This document shows positions 48,505 through 59,446 of a stretch of DNA of 64,000 bases, piece by piece. A model generated the notes under the pieces. The model did no database searches, was not told where the DNA came from, and saw only the letters and a program-made list of their open reading frames with translations. The position numbers were made by a program, and so were the translations under genes. The stretch is from Staphylococcus sp. IVB6240. GTDB lineage: Bacteria; Bacillota; Bacilli; Staphylococcales; Staphylococcaceae. The stretch covers positions 868,001-932,000 of the forward strand of contig NZ_CP094718.1 of NCBI RefSeq assembly GCF_025558425.1, written 5' to 3'. Each line of letters begins with the position of its first letter. The first letter of the stretch is position 1.

Positions 48505-49276
48505 GAAGAAAACCATTCAAGAAATCAAAGCATTACTGGCAGATGTTCCGACAATTGATATGCTTGATGCGCACCCAGATCGTAATGATACGCGTAAAGG
48601 AGTACAGGCAGCTTTTCGATCCCGTCGAAAACAACTGGAAAAACAGGAACAATTAGTGAAACAGTATGCACGGATGTCTCGCTACGAACAAGATATTTTA
48701 GAAAGACAACCTGACGCATTAATATGTGGTATTGATGAAGTAGGACGTGGCCCATTAGCGGGTCCCGTTGTTGCGAGTGCTGTGATATTGGAACCGAATC
48801 ATCAACATATCGGTATTAATGATTCTAAACAGTTGAATGCAGAAAAACGTGAAGTATTGAATCAGTCATTGAAAGAAAATGTTCGATCATGGGGGATTGG
48901 TGTTGCAACAGTTGAAGAGATTGACACGCTAAACATTTATGAGGCAACTAAGTTAGCAATGTATCGTGCCATTGAAGACTTATCTGTAACACCTACTCAC
49001 TATTTAATCGATGCGATGACACTAGAGCAACTAAAAGCGCCTCAACAAAATATTATTAAAGGCGATGCCAATAGTGTGTCTATTGCAGCGGCTAGCATTA
49101 TCGCTAAAGTATACCGAGATGACTTAATGGGTGCATACGCTAAAGATTATCCTGGATATGATTTTGAGCATAATGCAGGATACGGGACGGCTAAACATCT
49201 TGCTGGACTAGAGAGTCAAGGTATTTGTCCAATCCATCGTTTATCATTTGAACCCATCAAATCACGATATAAGTAA
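48491..49276 (+). CDS. rnhB: Ribonuclease HII
   Basis: Endonuclease cutting RNA in RNA-DNA hybrids and at misincorporated ribonucleotides. The 261-residue protein has an N-terminal extension of about 70 residues, then [26 protein letters not shown], the DAMT motif and [21 protein letters not shown], which include the catalytic acids. It overlaps rbgA. Confidence 0.96.
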   Translation: MTEIKKKTIQEIKALLADVPTIDMLDAHPDRNDTRKGVQAAFRSRRKQLEKQEQLVKQYARMSRYEQDILERQPDALICGIDEVGRGPLAGPVVASAVILEPNHQHIGINDSKQLNAEKREVLNQSLKENVRSWGIGVATVEEIDTLNIYEATKLAMYRAIEDLSVTPTHYLIDAMTLEQLKAPQQNIIKGDANSVSIAAASIIAKVYRDDLMGAYAKDYPGYDFEHNAGYGTAKHLAGLESQGICPIHRLSFEPIKSRYK

Positions 49277-49293
49277 ATCATTTTCGTTTGTAT

Positions 49294-49324
49294 AATCACT
49301 CATTTGTTTAACAGGTGAGTGATT
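49294..49324 (+). terminator. Terminator after rnhB
   Basis: AATCACTCA/TGAGTGATT perfect stem followed by TTTTT. Confidence 0.8.
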
Positions 49325-49335
49325 TTTTTGATACT

Positions 49336-49364
49336 TTGCGCTATGAGTACTATTACAATATAAT
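49336..49364 (+). promoter_or_regulatory. Sigma-A promoter of the lipoprotein gene
   Basis: TTGCGC (49336-49341) and TATAAT (49359-49364) are 17 bases apart, about 60 bases before the start. Confidence 0.65.
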
Positions 49365-49423
49365 GGAAGTAAGTGTGATGAGTGAATCATGTTTAATATT
49401 TAATAAATCGAAAGGATGATTGA

Positions 49424-49807
49424 ATGAAAAAGTTGATTACAATGAGTAGTGTTTTAATACTCTTTCTTATGACATTAAGTGCATGTGGTAGAGAAGAACC
49501 TGTAAAATCTCCTGATCAAGAAGCGATAAAAAAATATAAACATGAACTTGTCTATTATGAAATTTTAAACAACGGTGACGAAGATTATCCTAAAGTAGAT
49601 ATTGCGTACAAACAAAAAGGAAAACTAAAACATATGTATACGAACTTAGACTATGTTTATGAACATATTATTGAAGATGATAGTGCGCCATTTTTTGTGA
49701 AAGACGGGAAGAAGGTACATGTATATCGTCCACCATATATGACATTCGGTGACGATCATGTAGAAGGAGAAATAGTCGAAAAGAGTGAATTGAGTGATGG
49801 CCAATGA
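49424..49807 (+). CDS. Small predicted lipoprotein of unknown function
   Basis: Not recognised. The 127-residue protein has a signal peptide (MKKLITMSSVLILFLMT) ending in the lipobox LSAC, so the mature protein would be a membrane-anchored lipoprotein starting CGREEP. The mature part is polar and acidic, with several Tyr and Asp/Glu residues, and shows no recognised domain. Its stop overlaps the next gene by 4 bases, so the two are probably translated together. Confidence 0.8.
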   Translation: MKKLITMSSVLILFLMTLSACGREEPVKSPDQEAIKKYKHELVYYEILNNGDEDYPKVDIAYKQKGKLKHMYTNLDYVYEHIIEDDSAPFFVKDGKKVHVYRPPYMTFGDDHVEGEIVEKSELSDGQ

Positions 49808-50454
49808 GAAATCGACTTTTTGTCACGTTCATTTGCTTTTTCATGCTGCCATTATTAATTCCTGAACAAATGGAAGCGAACAGTACGACTTCATCAACGC
49901 AATCTACAACGAGTTCCTCATCGAGTAGTGCATCTCGTTCAAGTATGACAGCAAGACAATCGTCAATCAATGCAAGCCGACAATCTATGCAACGTGCACA
50001 ACTTAACAGTGCGAGACAAAATGCGACTAGAAGTCAACAATTGCAAGGAACAAAACAACGTGGGGTGCAGAAAAGTAGAACTACTAGTCAACAGCAATTG
50101 AAATCATCATCAAGTTACCATCCAATGGTGCCTGTTCGATCAACATATCATGAAGGGTTGCCTTTTTATATGCAATATCAAATTACGGGTTATTATAATA
50201 ACTTACTATTTTATCAAATGATAACAGGTCATAAATATCATCATGATTCACAATTACAAAAGAAAATGTCCATCGAATCTCAAAAGCAAATTTTAAAAAA
50301 ATATGTGAAAGATGGCGAAAAGTTATATACTGTGACGATAAAAGGGAACAACGATCAAGAACGTCTTATTGTATTGACTAAAGAGGAATATGAAAAAGTT
50401 CAGCAAGGTCAAAGTGTTCGATATCATCAGGGCCATATTGAAGTAACCCAATAG
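49804..50454 (+). CDS. Secreted Ser/Thr/Gln-rich protein of unknown function
   Basis: Not recognised. The 216-residue protein has an N-terminal hydrophobic segment (LFVTFICFFMLPLLIP) that may be a cleaved signal. A low-complexity Ser/Thr/Gln/Arg region follows at about residues 26-110, then a Tyr-rich stretch (HEGLPFYMQYQITGYYNNLLFYQ) and a Lys-rich C-terminal part with TVTIKGNNDQERLIVLTKEEY. It overlaps the lipoprotein gene (ATGA), which suggests a joint envelope role. No cell-wall anchor motif is present. Confidence 0.78.
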   Translation: MRNRLFVTFICFFMLPLLIPEQMEANSTTSSTQSTTSSSSSSASRSSMTARQSSINASRQSMQRAQLNSARQNATRSQQLQGTKQRGVQKSRTTSQQQLKSSSSYHPMVPVRSTYHEGLPFYMQYQITGYYNNLLFYQMITGHKYHHDSQLQKKMSIESQKQILKKYVKDGEKLYTVTIKGNNDQERLIVLTKEEYEKVQQGQSVRYHQGHIEVTQ

Positions 50455-50539
50455 AAGATCATAGTAAATAGTTTTCAAACGTCTAGATTTATGTTTTACT
50501 AAATATATACATGCCAAAAAGAAAGGGATATGTTAATTT

Positions 50540-50809
50540 ATGGATGAAACATTACAAAAGCTATATTCAGTCTTAGTACATTTTGAAGAAAAAGAAGCTG
50601 AGATTACTGAAGACGAAGCAACATTAGCAAAAATCAAAAATGAAATTGAAGAAAACTTAAATGTATCAGTAGAAGAATTATCACAATTAGATCTTATTCG
50701 TTTATTGAAAGAACACAACTTTGTCGTAGAATCTGCTGAAGACGATCAAAAAATTGTGAGTGTTCCGATGGATGAAGAAACACAAGTGACATTCCAAACT
50801 GATAAATAA
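50540..50809 (+). CDS. Small acidic protein of unknown function
   Basis: Not recognised. The 89-residue, Glu/Asp-rich cytoplasmic-looking protein is largely helical (FEEKEAEITEDEATLAKIKNEIEE cut near the centre by NLNVSVEELS), with a short beta-like tail. No transmembrane segment or cysteine is present. It lies 85 bases after the Ser/Thr/Gln-rich gene and ahead of a terminator, so it may share that transcript. Confidence 0.72.
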   Translation: MDETLQKLYSVLVHFEEKEAEITEDEATLAKIKNEIEENLNVSVEELSQLDLIRLLKEHNFVVESAEDDQKIVSVPMDEETQVTFQTDK

Positions 50810-50827
50810 TACATCAATGCGAATCAT

Positions 50828-50860
50828 AACGCCTCTGTTTGTTTATTCAAACGGGGTGTT
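50828..50860 (+). terminator. Terminator before sucC
   Basis: AACGCCTCTGTTTG pairs with CAAACGGGGTGTT (G-T pair and one unpaired base), followed by seven T residues. Confidence 0.7.
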
Positions 50861-50998
50861 TTTTTATTACAAGTTGGGACGCTGATGCAATATCATATAT
50901 TTGTATACAGTTTTATGAATGGTGTCTTAAGCGAGTGTTTTTTGTTTTGAATGGCTTAAAATACAAAAAATGAATATATGAAAGTAGTATGTATCTGT

Positions 50999-51027
50999 TT
51001 ACAATAGCGCTTACATTTTCTATAATT
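50999..51027 (+). promoter_or_regulatory. Sigma-A promoter of sucCD with a cre-like site
   Basis: TTTACA (50999-51004) and TATAAT (51022-51027) are 17 bases apart. Between them, the minus strand reads TGTAAGCGCTATTG (51016-51003), similar to a CcpA cre site except at its last two positions. Confidence 0.65.
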
Positions 51028-51065
51028 GTAATTGAACTTAACCTTAAGAAACAGGAGGATGGAGT

Positions 51066-52232
51066 ATGAATATCCATGAGTATCAAGGAAAAGCAATCTT
51101 TCGCTCAATGGGCGTAGCAGTACCTGAGGGGCGTGTTGCATTCTCAGCTGAAGAGGCTGTTGAAAAAGCGAAAGAATTAGACACAGATGTTTATGTAGTA
51201 AAAGCACAAATCCATGCAGGGGGCCGTGGTAAAGCTGGCGGTGTTAAAATTGCTAAGTCTTTATCTGAGGTTGAAACGTATGCGAATGAGTTATTAGGCA
51301 AAGTTCTAGTAACACATCAAACAGGTCCTGAAGGTAAAGAAGTAAAACGTCTTTACATTGAAGAAGGCGCGGACATCAAAAAAGAATACTATGTAGGCTT
51401 TGTTATTGACCGTGCAACGGATCGTGTCACATTAATGGCATCTGAAGAAGGGGGAACTGAGATCGAGGAAGTTGCTGCGAAGTCACCTGAAAAGATTTTC
51501 AAAGAAACAATCGATCCAGTGGTAGGTCTTGCACCATACCAAGCACGTCGTATTGCATTCAACATCAATATTCCTAAAGAATCAGTCAACAAAGCAGTTA
51601 AGTTTTTAATTTCACTTTACAACGTGTTTATTGAAAAAGACTGCTCAATCGTTGAGATTAACCCACTTGTTTTAACAGGTGATGGAGACGTATTAGCTTT
51701 AGACTCTAAGATCAACTTTGATGACAATGCATTATTCCGTCACAAAGATATTCAAGAATTACGCGACTTAGAAGAAGAAGATCCAAAAGAAATCGAAGCA
51801 TCAAAATATGACCTTTCTTACATCGCTTTAGATGGTAACATCGGTTGTATGGTTAACGGTGCAGGTCTTGCAATGGCTACAATGGACACAATTAACCACT
51901 TCAATGGTACGCCAGCAAACTTCTTAGACGTAGGGGGCGGCGCTACAAAAGAAAAAGTTACAGAAGCATTCAAAATCATCTTAGGTGATGATAACGTTAA
52001 AGGTATTTTTGTAAATATCTTTGGTGGAATTATGCGTTGTGACGTTATTGCTGAAGGTATTGTAGCAGCGGTTAAAGAAGTAGACCTTACATTACCGTTA
52101 GTTGTACGTTTAGAAGGTACTAATGTTGCACAAGGTAAACAAATCTTGGAAGAATCAGGTTTAGCAATCGAGCCAGCAAGCACAATGGCTGAAGGTGCAC
52201 AAAAAATTGTTAAACTTGTAAACGAAGCGTAA
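51066..52232 (+). CDS. sucC: Succinyl-CoA synthetase, beta subunit (ADP-forming)
   Basis: TCA cycle enzyme subunit of 388 residues. The ATP-grasp part begins [17 protein letters not shown] and includes [17 protein letters not shown] for nucleotide binding; the C-terminal part has [17 protein letters not shown]. sucD follows after 21 bases. The promoter carries a possible carbon-catabolite site. Confidence 0.97.
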   Translation: MNIHEYQGKAIFRSMGVAVPEGRVAFSAEEAVEKAKELDTDVYVVKAQIHAGGRGKAGGVKIAKSLSEVETYANELLGKVLVTHQTGPEGKEVKRLYIEEGADIKKEYYVGFVIDRATDRVTLMASEEGGTEIEEVAAKSPEKIFKETIDPVVGLAPYQARRIAFNINIPKESVNKAVKFLISLYNVFIEKDCSIVEINPLVLTGDGDVLALDSKINFDDNALFRHKDIQELRDLEEEDPKEIEASKYDLSYIALDGNIGCMVNGAGLAMATMDTINHFNGTPANFLDVGGGATKEKVTEAFKIILGDDNVKGIFVNIFGGIMRCDVIAEGIVAAVKEVDLTLPLVVRLEGTNVAQGKQILEESGLAIEPASTMAEGAQKIVKLVNEA

Positions 52233-52253
52233 GGAAAGGATGGGACAACTAAA

Positions 52254-53162
52254 ATGAGTGTATTTGTAGATAAGAATACGAAAGTTATCGTACAAGGTAT
52301 TACAGGGTCAACTGCCCTTTTCCATACTAAACAAATGTTAGAATATGGTACACAAATCGTAGCAGGTGTTACACCAGGTAAAGGTGGCCAAGTGGTTGAA
52401 GGCGTACCAGTATTCAATACAGTAGAAGAAGCAAAAAATGAAACAGGTGCAACTGTATCAGTTATTTATGTACCTGCACCATTCGCAGCAGATGCGATTT
52501 TAGAATGTGCAGATGCTGAGTTAGACTTAGCTATTTGTATTACAGAACATATTCCAGTTGTGGATATGGTTAAAGTAAAACGCTACTTAGAAGGTAAGAA
52601 GACACGTCTTATCGGACCTAACTGCCCAGGTGTTATCACTTCAGATGAAACTAAGATTGGTATCATGCCTGGATATATTCACAAAAAAGGCCATGTAGGT
52701 GTTGTATCTCGTTCAGGTACATTAACTTATGAAGCAGTACATCAATTAACTGAAGAAGGCATCGGTCAATCAACAGCTGTTGGTATCGGTGGGGACCCAG
52801 TTAATGGTACAAACTTCATCGATGTATTAGAAGCATTCAACAATGACGAAGATACAAAAGCAGTTGTTATGATTGGTGAAATCGGTGGTACTGCTGAAGA
52901 AGAAGCAGCAGAATGGATTAAAGCTAACATGACAAAACCAGTTGTTGGCTTCATTGGTGGTCAAACAGCTCCTCCAGGAAAACGTATGGGTCATGCCGGT
53001 GCGATTATCTCTGGTGGTAAAGGGACAGCAGCTGAAAAAATTAAAACTTTAAATAGCTGTGGTATTAAAACAGCAGATACACCATCTGAAATTGGTGCAA
53101 CTTTAATTGAAGCTGCTAAAGAAGCAGGTATTTATGAATCACTTTTAACAGTGAATAAATAA
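52254..53162 (+). CDS. sucD: Succinyl-CoA synthetase, alpha subunit
   Basis: CoA-binding, phosphohistidine subunit of 302 residues with [16 protein letters not shown], the [14 protein letters not shown] segment and the active-site histidine in [15 protein letters not shown]. It forms the complex with SucC that makes ATP from succinyl-CoA. Confidence 0.97.
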   Translation: MSVFVDKNTKVIVQGITGSTALFHTKQMLEYGTQIVAGVTPGKGGQVVEGVPVFNTVEEAKNETGATVSVIYVPAPFAADAILECADAELDLAICITEHIPVVDMVKVKRYLEGKKTRLIGPNCPGVITSDETKIGIMPGYIHKKGHVGVVSRSGTLTYEAVHQLTEEGIGQSTAVGIGGDPVNGTNFIDVLEAFNNDEDTKAVVMIGEIGGTAEEEAAEWIKANMTKPVVGFIGGQTAPPGKRMGHAGAIISGGKGTAAEKIKTLNSCGIKTADTPSEIGATLIEAAKEAGIYESLLTVNK

Positions 53163-53217
53163 GTAATGATTTTATAAAAAGCATTTGTTACGTTTTTATA
53201 ATGTATCAAATGTTTAA

Positions 53218-53257
53218 GGTGGGGCCTACATTCTTTAATGAAGAATGAGGTCCTGCC
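53218..53257 (+). terminator. Terminator after sucD
   Basis: GGTGGGGCCT..CATTCTT pairs with AAGAATG..GGTCCTGCC (one mismatch and G-T pairs), followed by ATTTTTG. Confidence 0.7.
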
Positions 53258-53294
53258 ATTTTTGCATTCTCATTTTTAAAATCGGAGGTGTCTG

Positions 53295-54167
53295 ATGACA
53301 GAACCGTTATCAAATAAACAGCTACTTTTACTCCTCATTTATAGTGGTTTTACAACCCGCCAAATTTATAGATTATTCCCAGATTTTGAAAAACTTGTAG
53401 GTAAGAAACATATATTAATAGAAAGGCTTGAGGCATGTCGAGACAGACATATCCAAGCTAAAGTAAATACGCTTAAAACTATAGATATCCATGTGATTGA
53501 ACAACAATTGATTACTCAAAATATTCATGCTGTCAGTATTGATGACTCCCAATATCCTCATTTATTAAAGTACATTTATGATCCACCACCTATTCTTTTC
53601 TGCAGAGGTAAATGCCAACTTTTAAAACATTCCAATACACTTGCAATTGTAGGATCACGAGTACATACACAATATACGAACAAAGTATTAAGTGATTTTA
53701 TGCCACATTTTGCAAAAGCGAAATTGACAATTGTTTCCGGTCTAGCAAAAGGTGCGGATGCACTTGCTCATGAAATTGCGATTAAAAATGGCTGTGCAAC
53801 AATCGGTGTATTAGGCTTTGGACATTTACATCATTATCCAAGAGATACTAGATACTTACGTGATGAGATGGAGAAATATCATATAACAATCAGTGAATAT
53901 CCGCCATTCGTTCCACCGGCAAAATTTCGTTTTCCAGAACGAAATAGAATCATTAGTGGTCTTTCAAAAGGTGTTTTCATTACAGAGGCGAAAGAACGAA
54001 GTGGTGCACTAATTACAGTGGATCAAGCACTTCAACAAAATCGCAATGTGTATGTTTTACCGGGGGATATATATAATCCTTATACAAAAGGCAATTTGCT
54101 TAGAATTCAAGAAGGTGCTGAAATTATATTATCAGAAAAAGATATTATGAAAGATTATTGTCAATAA
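53295..54167 (+). CDS. dprA: DNA processing protein DprA
   Basis: Single-stranded DNA-binding RecA loader of the natural-transformation pathway. The 290-residue protein has a Rossmann-like core with AIVGSRVHTQYTNK, VSGLAKGADALAHEIAI and FRFPERNRIISGLSKGVFITEA. The C-terminal winged helix found in some homologues is absent. ATG follows GGAGGTG. It is encoded directly before topA, as in many Firmicutes. Confidence 0.95.
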   Translation: MTEPLSNKQLLLLLIYSGFTTRQIYRLFPDFEKLVGKKHILIERLEACRDRHIQAKVNTLKTIDIHVIEQQLITQNIHAVSIDDSQYPHLLKYIYDPPPILFCRGKCQLLKHSNTLAIVGSRVHTQYTNKVLSDFMPHFAKAKLTIVSGLAKGADALAHEIAIKNGCATIGVLGFGHLHHYPRDTRYLRDEMEKYHITISEYPPFVPPAKFRFPERNRIISGLSKGVFITEAKERSGALITVDQALQQNRNVYVLPGDIYNPYTKGNLLRIQEGAEIILSEKDIMKDYCQ

Positions 54168-54201
54168 TTCCGGAAAACCCTAGTGAAATAATAGTAAAAC
54201 A

Positions 54202-54230
54202 TTGACAAATATAAATTTGAGCGTTTATCA
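54202..54230 (+). promoter_or_regulatory. Sigma-A promoter of topA
   Basis: Consensus TTGACA (54202-54207) and TTATCA (54225-54230), spaced 17 bases. Confidence 0.65.
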
Positions 54231-54269
54231 TTTACATTTGTAATCAGAAATTGCAAGGGGGGATCTCCA

Positions 54270-56339
54270 TTGGCAGAGAATCTTGTCATTGTTGAATCGC
54301 CTGCAAAAGCTAAAACAATAGAAAAATATTTAGGAAAAAAATATAAAGTGATTGCCTCAATGGGACATGTGCGAGACTTACCGCGCAGTCAAATGGGCGT
54401 AGATGTAGAAGATAACTACGAACCTAAATATATTACAATTCGTGGGAAAGGTCCTGTCGTTAAAGAGTTAAAGAGACATGCAAAGAAAGCAAAAAAAGTC
54501 TTTCTTGCAAGTGACCCGGACCGTGAAGGTGAAGCAATTGCATGGCATTTAGCAAATATATTAGACCTAGAAGATCAAACAGATAATAGAGTCGTATTCA
54601 ACGAAATTACAAAAGATGCAGTGAAGGCAAGTTTCAAAAACCCACGTGGTATTGAAATGGAGCTCGTGGATGCACAACAAGCGCGACGTATTTTAGATAG
54701 ATTAGTTGGTTATAACATTTCTCCTGTACTTTGGAAGAAAGTAAAAAAAGGGTTATCAGCAGGGCGTGTACAATCCGTCGCTTTAAGACTTGTGATTGAT
54801 CGAGAAAATGAAATCAGAAACTTCAAACCAGAAGAGTATTGGACAATTGAAGGCGCATTTCGTTATCAAAAGTCTAAATTTACTGCAAAGTTTCTTCATT
54901 ATAAAGGGAAACCTTTCAAATTAACGAATAAAGATGATGTCAAATTAATTACGGATGCTTTAGATGGTGACCGTTTTGAAGTGACGAAGGTAACTAAAAA
55001 AGAACGTACGCGTAAACCGGCGAATCCATTTACAACATCAACGTTACAACAAGAAGCGGCACGTAAATTAAACTTTAAAGCCCGAAAAACAATGATGATT
55101 GCGCAACAATTATATGAAGGTATCGACTTAAAACGTGGTGGCACAGTTGGTTTGATTACTTATATGAGAACTGATTCAGCACGTATCTCTAAAGATGCGC
55201 AAGCTGAAGCAAAATCATACATTGAGAAGCAGTATGGTAAAGAATATATTTCTAAAACTGTTAACAAGGGTAAACAGGGTGATCAAGATGCCCATGAAGC
55301 CATTCGTCCGACAAGTACGTTGCGTACACCTGACGAAGTGAAAAACTACTTAACACGTGATCAATTTAGATTATATAAATTAATTTGGGAACGTTTTGTA
55401 GCGAGTCAAATGGCAGCTGCTATTCTAGATACAGTTGCTGTCGACATAGAGCAAGGAGATATCAAGTTCCGTGCAAATGGCCAAACAATTAAATTTAAAG
55501 GTTTCATGACGCTCTATGTTGAAGCGGATGATGATGCGAAGAAAGAAAAAGAAAATCGTCTCCCTAAATTAGAAGAAGGCAATGAAGTGATTGCGACTAA
55601 TATTGAACCAGCGCAACACTTTACGCAACCACCACCACGCTATACTGAAGCGAGACTGGTTAAAACATTAGAAGAATTGAAAATTGGTAGACCTTCAACA
55701 TACGCACCAACCATTGATACCATCCAGAAACGTAACTATGTAAAAAGTGAAAGTAAACGTTTTGTACCTACTGAATTAGGGGAAATCGTACATGAACAGG
55801 TGAAAGAATATTTCCCTGAGATTATTGATGTAGACTTCACTGTAAATATGGAAACATTACTAGATAGAATTGCAGATGGTGAAATTGCTTGGCGTAAAGT
55901 AGTTGGCGATTTTTATAACAGCTTCAAGCAAGATGTCGCGCGTGCTGAGTCTGAAATGGAGAAAATCGAAATTAAAGATGAACCAGCTGGCGAAGATTGT
56001 GAAGTATGTGGACATCCAATGGTCATTAAAATGGGCCGCTATGGTAAGTTTATGGCATGTTCAAACTTCCCTGATTGTCGCAATACAAAAGCAATCGTCA
56101 AACCGATTGGTGTGAAGTGTCCAACATGTAAAGAAGGAGACGTCGTTGAACGTAAATCTAAGAAGAACCGGATATTCTATGGCTGTTCAAATTATCCAGA
56201 ATGTGACTTTGTTTCATGGGATAAACCAATCGGACGTGATTGTCCAAAATGTAATCATTATTTAGCAGAACATAAAAAAGGTCGCACAACGCAAGTCGTT
56301 TGTTCGAACTGTGATTATAAAGAAGAAGCAGTAAAATAA
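54270..56339 (+). CDS. topA: DNA topoisomerase I
   Basis: Type IA topoisomerase that relaxes negative supercoils. The 689-residue protein has the TOPRIM motifs [19 protein letters not shown] and [13 protein letters not shown], and the catalytic tyrosine in [14 protein letters not shown]. Three C-terminal cysteine zinc segments follow, starting [18 protein letters not shown] and CPKCNHYL. The start is TTG 54270, 6 bases after AAGGGGGGA, giving the conserved N-terminus. trmFO follows after 20 bases. Confidence 0.97.
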   Translation: MAENLVIVESPAKAKTIEKYLGKKYKVIASMGHVRDLPRSQMGVDVEDNYEPKYITIRGKGPVVKELKRHAKKAKKVFLASDPDREGEAIAWHLANILDLEDQTDNRVVFNEITKDAVKASFKNPRGIEMELVDAQQARRILDRLVGYNISPVLWKKVKKGLSAGRVQSVALRLVIDRENEIRNFKPEEYWTIEGAFRYQKSKFTAKFLHYKGKPFKLTNKDDVKLITDALDGDRFEVTKVTKKERTRKPANPFTTSTLQQEAARKLNFKARKTMMIAQQLYEGIDLKRGGTVGLITYMRTDSARISKDAQAEAKSYIEKQYGKEYISKTVNKGKQGDQDAHEAIRPTSTLRTPDEVKNYLTRDQFRLYKLIWERFVASQMAAAILDTVAVDIEQGDIKFRANGQTIKFKGFMTLYVEADDDAKKEKENRLPKLEEGNEVIATNIEPAQHFTQPPPRYTEARLVKTLEELKIGRPSTYAPTIDTIQKRNYVKSESKRFVPTELGEIVHEQVKEYFPEIIDVDFTVNMETLLDRIADGEIAWRKVVGDFYNSFKQDVARAESEMEKIEIKDEPAGEDCEVCGHPMVIKMGRYGKFMACSNFPDCRNTKAIVKPIGVKCPTCKEGDVVERKSKKNRIFYGCSNYPECDFVSWDKPIGRDCPKCNHYLAEHKKGRTTQVVCSNCDYKEEAVK

Positions 56340-56359
56340 TATAATAAAGGAGCATTTCA

Positions 56360-57667
56360 ATGACAGCAGTCAATATTATTGGTGCAGGTCTTGCAGGATC
56401 AGAAGCAGCCTATCAACTTGCACAACGTGGGGTTAAAGTGAATTTATATGAGATGCGTCCTGTTAAACAAACACCAGCACACCATACGGACAAGTTTGCT
56501 GAGCTTGTATGTTCTAACTCGTTAAGAGGGAACGCCTTAACGAATGCGGTAGGTGTTTTAAAAGAGGAAATGCGACGCTTAGATTCGCTTATCATTGCGG
56601 CAGCAGATAAAGCACGTGTACCAGCGGGTGGTGCACTTGCTGTTGACCGTCATGATTTTGCAGGATACATTACAGGTACACTTAAAAATCATCCAAATGT
56701 AACAGTTAAAAATGAAGAAATTACAAAGATTCCTGAGGGACCAACGATTATTGCAACAGGCCCATTAACAACTGAAGGCTTAGCGGAAGAAATCGTTGCG
56801 ATAACTGGTGCAGATCAATTGTATTTCTATGATGCAGCAGCACCGATCATTGAAAAAGACTCTATCGATATGGATAAAGTGTACTTAAAATCTCGCTATG
56901 ACAAAGGTGAAGCAGCATATCTTAACTGTCCGATGACAAAAGAAGAATTTGAACGATTCTATGAAGCAACATTAGCGGCAGAAGTGGCACCGATGAAAGA
57001 CTTTGAAAAAGAGAAGTATTTCGAAGGATGTATGCCATTTGAAGTGATGGCAAGTCGTGGTTCTAAAACATTATTATTTGGTCCAATGAAGCCAGTTGGA
57101 TTGGAAGATCCAAAAACAGGAAAACGTCCATATGCGGTTGTTCAATTAAGACAAGATGATGCAGCGGGTACCCTTTATAATATTGTTGGTTTCCAAACAC
57201 GTTTAAAATGGGGCGAACAAAAAGAAGTGTTACGTTTAATTCCTGGGCTTGAAAATGTAGACATCGTTCGTTATGGTGTAATGCATCGTAATACATTCAT
57301 CAATTCACCAGGTGTTTTATCTGAAACGTATGAGTTCAAAGCACGTCCAAACTTATTCTTTGCTGGTCAAATGACAGGTGTAGAAGGATATGTAGAAAGT
57401 GCAGCAAGTGGTATGATTGCAGGAATTAATCTCGCACATCGTATGCTCGGTAAAGGGGATGTTATTTTCCCAAGAGAAACGATGCTAGGAAGTATGGCAT
57501 ATTATATCTCTCATGCAGAAAATAATAAAAACTTCCAACCGATGAATGCGAACTTTGGACTCGTTCCAGCATCACCTGAACGCATCAAGGATAAGAAAGA
57601 GCGTTATGAAGCATTAGCTGATCGTGCATTAACTTACCTTGACAGTTTTAAAAAGACGTTAAATTAA
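56360..57667 (+). CDS. trmFO: tRNA m5U54 methyltransferase TrmFO (folate/FAD-dependent)
   Basis: Flavoprotein that forms ribothymidine 54 in tRNA using methylenetetrahydrofolate. The 435-residue protein has the FAD motif [38 protein letters not shown] with a conserved cysteine, and [14 protein letters not shown]. It is encoded between topA and xerC, the usual Firmicutes order. Confidence 0.97.
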   Translation: MTAVNIIGAGLAGSEAAYQLAQRGVKVNLYEMRPVKQTPAHHTDKFAELVCSNSLRGNALTNAVGVLKEEMRRLDSLIIAAADKARVPAGGALAVDRHDFAGYITGTLKNHPNVTVKNEEITKIPEGPTIIATGPLTTEGLAEEIVAITGADQLYFYDAAAPIIEKDSIDMDKVYLKSRYDKGEAAYLNCPMTKEEFERFYEATLAAEVAPMKDFEKEKYFEGCMPFEVMASRGSKTLLFGPMKPVGLEDPKTGKRPYAVVQLRQDDAAGTLYNIVGFQTRLKWGEQKEVLRLIPGLENVDIVRYGVMHRNTFINSPGVLSETYEFKARPNLFFAGQMTGVEGYVESAASGMIAGINLAHRMLGKGDVIFPRETMLGSMAYYISHAENNKNFQPMNANFGLVPASPERIKDKKERYEALADRALTYLDSFKKTLN

Positions 57668-57779
57668 TTTCATATCAAAGATTGTAGAATGGAGAGCGGT
57701 ATGAAGTGATTCACTAGATTGCTTATTATGAATCACGTGTCAGCACTATAAATCTTCAACAACAATTTCATCAACACTA

Positions 57780-57838
57780 AAGAGTGACTGGTATACAAAA
57801 AGGTTTTTAAAGCCTATTTGCATATCAAGTCACTCTTA
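57780..57838 (+). terminator. Long imperfect hairpin between trmFO and xerC
   Basis: AAGAGTGACT (57780-57789) pairs with AGTCACTCTT (57829-57838), and pairing continues inward through TAT, CAAA and AGG with mismatches. No T-run follows, so termination is only possible. A smaller GTGATTC/GAATCAC repeat lies at 57706-57734. The rest of the 57668-57990 gap holds an extended -10 (TGC TACAAT, 57958-57966) likely serving xerC. Confidence 0.5.
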
Positions 57839-57990
57839 TAAGTTTGTAGCCAAAACCTTATAAAATCAGTAAGAATTTAGTTTCTCAGTCAAAAGTAGTA
57901 AAATTTAGATAAATGTGAATATTTCACACTTATTCAATGCAGTTCCCCTTGTCATTGTGCTACAATGCTTATGATGGAGGGGTTTTTACA

Positions 57991-58881
57991 TTGGAAGAAA
58001 TCCAACAACAATTTATTAATATGCTCAAATATGAGCGCCTATTCTCAGAACATACATTGAAAGCATATCATGATGACATCGTTCAATTTAATCGCTTTTT
58101 GGTACAGGAGCAATTAACATTGCAATCTTTTAGCTATCAAGATGCGAGGGGATTTTTACAATTGTTATATGACATGGGACTGCAGCGTACAACCGTCTCA
58201 CGAAAAATTTCAACGTTGCGCAGTTTCTATGCCTATTGGATGACGATAGACGAGCATATCACGAATCCATTTGTACAATTGGTACATCCGAAAAAGGAAC
58301 GCTACTTACCATCATTTTTTTATGCTGAAGAAATGGAAGCACTGTTTGAAACAGTGATGCAAGATCAAAAAAAGGGTTTGAGAGACCGTGTTGTTCTCGA
58401 ACTACTCTATGCAACAGGAATTCGAGTATCTGAACTTGTTGGATTGAAAAAATCTGATGTTGATTTATCGATGTCTGTACTCAAAGTCATGGGTAAGGGG
58501 CAGAAAGAACGTATCGTTCCATTTGGAGAGTTTTGTCGACAAAGCCTCTTGGAATATTTTTCTTCGTTCGGACCTATCCAGCATACAACACATGAATTCC
58601 TCATTGTAAATATGCAAGGGAAGCCGATTACGGAAAGAGGCGTCCGTTATTTACTCAATGACATTGTAAAGCGAACAACGGGTGTCACATCGATTCATCC
58701 GCATAAGTTGAGACATACATTTGCGACGCATTTATTAGATGCAGGCGCAGATCTCAGAACAGTTCAGAGCTTGTTAGGGCATGTAAATTTATCGACAACG
58801 GGGCGATATACACATGTGACGAATCAACAACTACGACATGTTTACTTACAAGCGCACCCACGTGCGACTAAAGGAGAGTAA
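57991..58881 (+). CDS. xerC: Tyrosine recombinase XerC
   Basis: Resolves chromosome dimers at dif with XerD. An N-terminal SAM-like domain ([17 protein letters not shown]) precedes a catalytic domain with the arginine in [26 protein letters not shown], and [15 protein letters not shown] with the nucleophile tyrosine. TTG 57991 is chosen because GGAGGGG is 8 bases upstream and it gives 296 residues with the normal N-terminus; the in-frame start at 57937 precedes the predicted -10. Its location marks it as the housekeeping enzyme, not a phage integrase. Confidence 0.95.
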   Translation: MEEIQQQFINMLKYERLFSEHTLKAYHDDIVQFNRFLVQEQLTLQSFSYQDARGFLQLLYDMGLQRTTVSRKISTLRSFYAYWMTIDEHITNPFVQLVHPKKERYLPSFFYAEEMEALFETVMQDQKKGLRDRVVLELLYATGIRVSELVGLKKSDVDLSMSVLKVMGKGQKERIVPFGEFCRQSLLEYFSSFGPIQHTTHEFLIVNMQGKPITERGVRYLLNDIVKRTTGVTSIHPHKLRHTFATHLLDAGADLRTVQSLLGHVNLSTTGRYTHVTNQQLRHVYLQAHPRATKGE

Positions 58882-58887
58882 TGATTT

Positions 58888-59430
58888 ATGAGTTCATCAA
58901 TTCATGCAACAACGATTTATGCAGTGAGACATAATGGACAAGCTGCAATGGCTGGTGACGGTCAAGTGACATTAGGGCAACAAGTGATTATGAAAAACAC
59001 CGCCAAAAAAGTAAGAAGATTATACAATGGCAAAGTTATTGCTGGATTCGCTGGTAGTGTTGCTGACGCTTTTACGCTCTTTGAAAAGTTTGAAACCAAA
59101 CTACAGCAGTACAGCGGTAAATTAGAAAGAGCCGTAGTAGAACTTGCTAAAGAATGGCGAGGAGATAAGCAGCTTCGTCAACTTGAAGCAATGCTTATCG
59201 TCATGGATGCTTCCAATTTATTAGTTGTGAGCGGTACGGGTGAAGTGATTGCACCTGATGATGATTTAATTGCAATTGGTTCAGGTGGTAACTTTGCACT
59301 AAGTGCAGGTCGTGCTTTAAAACGACATGCATCTCATCTTTCAGCACGTGAGATGGCATATGAAAGTTTAAAAGTTGCATCTGAGATATGTGTATTTACA
59401 AATGACCATATCATCGTTGAAGAATTATAA
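58888..59430 (+). CDS. hslV: HslV (ClpQ/CodW) protease subunit
   Basis: Peptidase of the HslUV ATP-dependent protease. The 180-residue protein contains [23 protein letters not shown] and [14 protein letters not shown]. The typical HslV active N-terminal Thr (TTI) is here preceded by MSSSIHA, as in B. subtilis CodW, where an N-terminal serine is reported as the nucleophile. It follows xerC by 6 bases and precedes hslU. Confidence 0.96.
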   Translation: MSSSIHATTIYAVRHNGQAAMAGDGQVTLGQQVIMKNTAKKVRRLYNGKVIAGFAGSVADAFTLFEKFETKLQQYSGKLERAVVELAKEWRGDKQLRQLEAMLIVMDASNLLVVSGTGEVIAPDDDLIAIGSGGNFALSAGRALKRHASHLSAREMAYESLKVASEICVFTNDHIIVEEL

Positions 59431-59446
59431 TGGAGGTTTATATTTG

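Noticed and set aside
57991..58881. Phage or mobile-element integrase
   Set aside because: The sequence and the trmFO-xerC-hslVU-codY context identify the housekeeping XerC; no attachment-site duplications or phage genes were seen.
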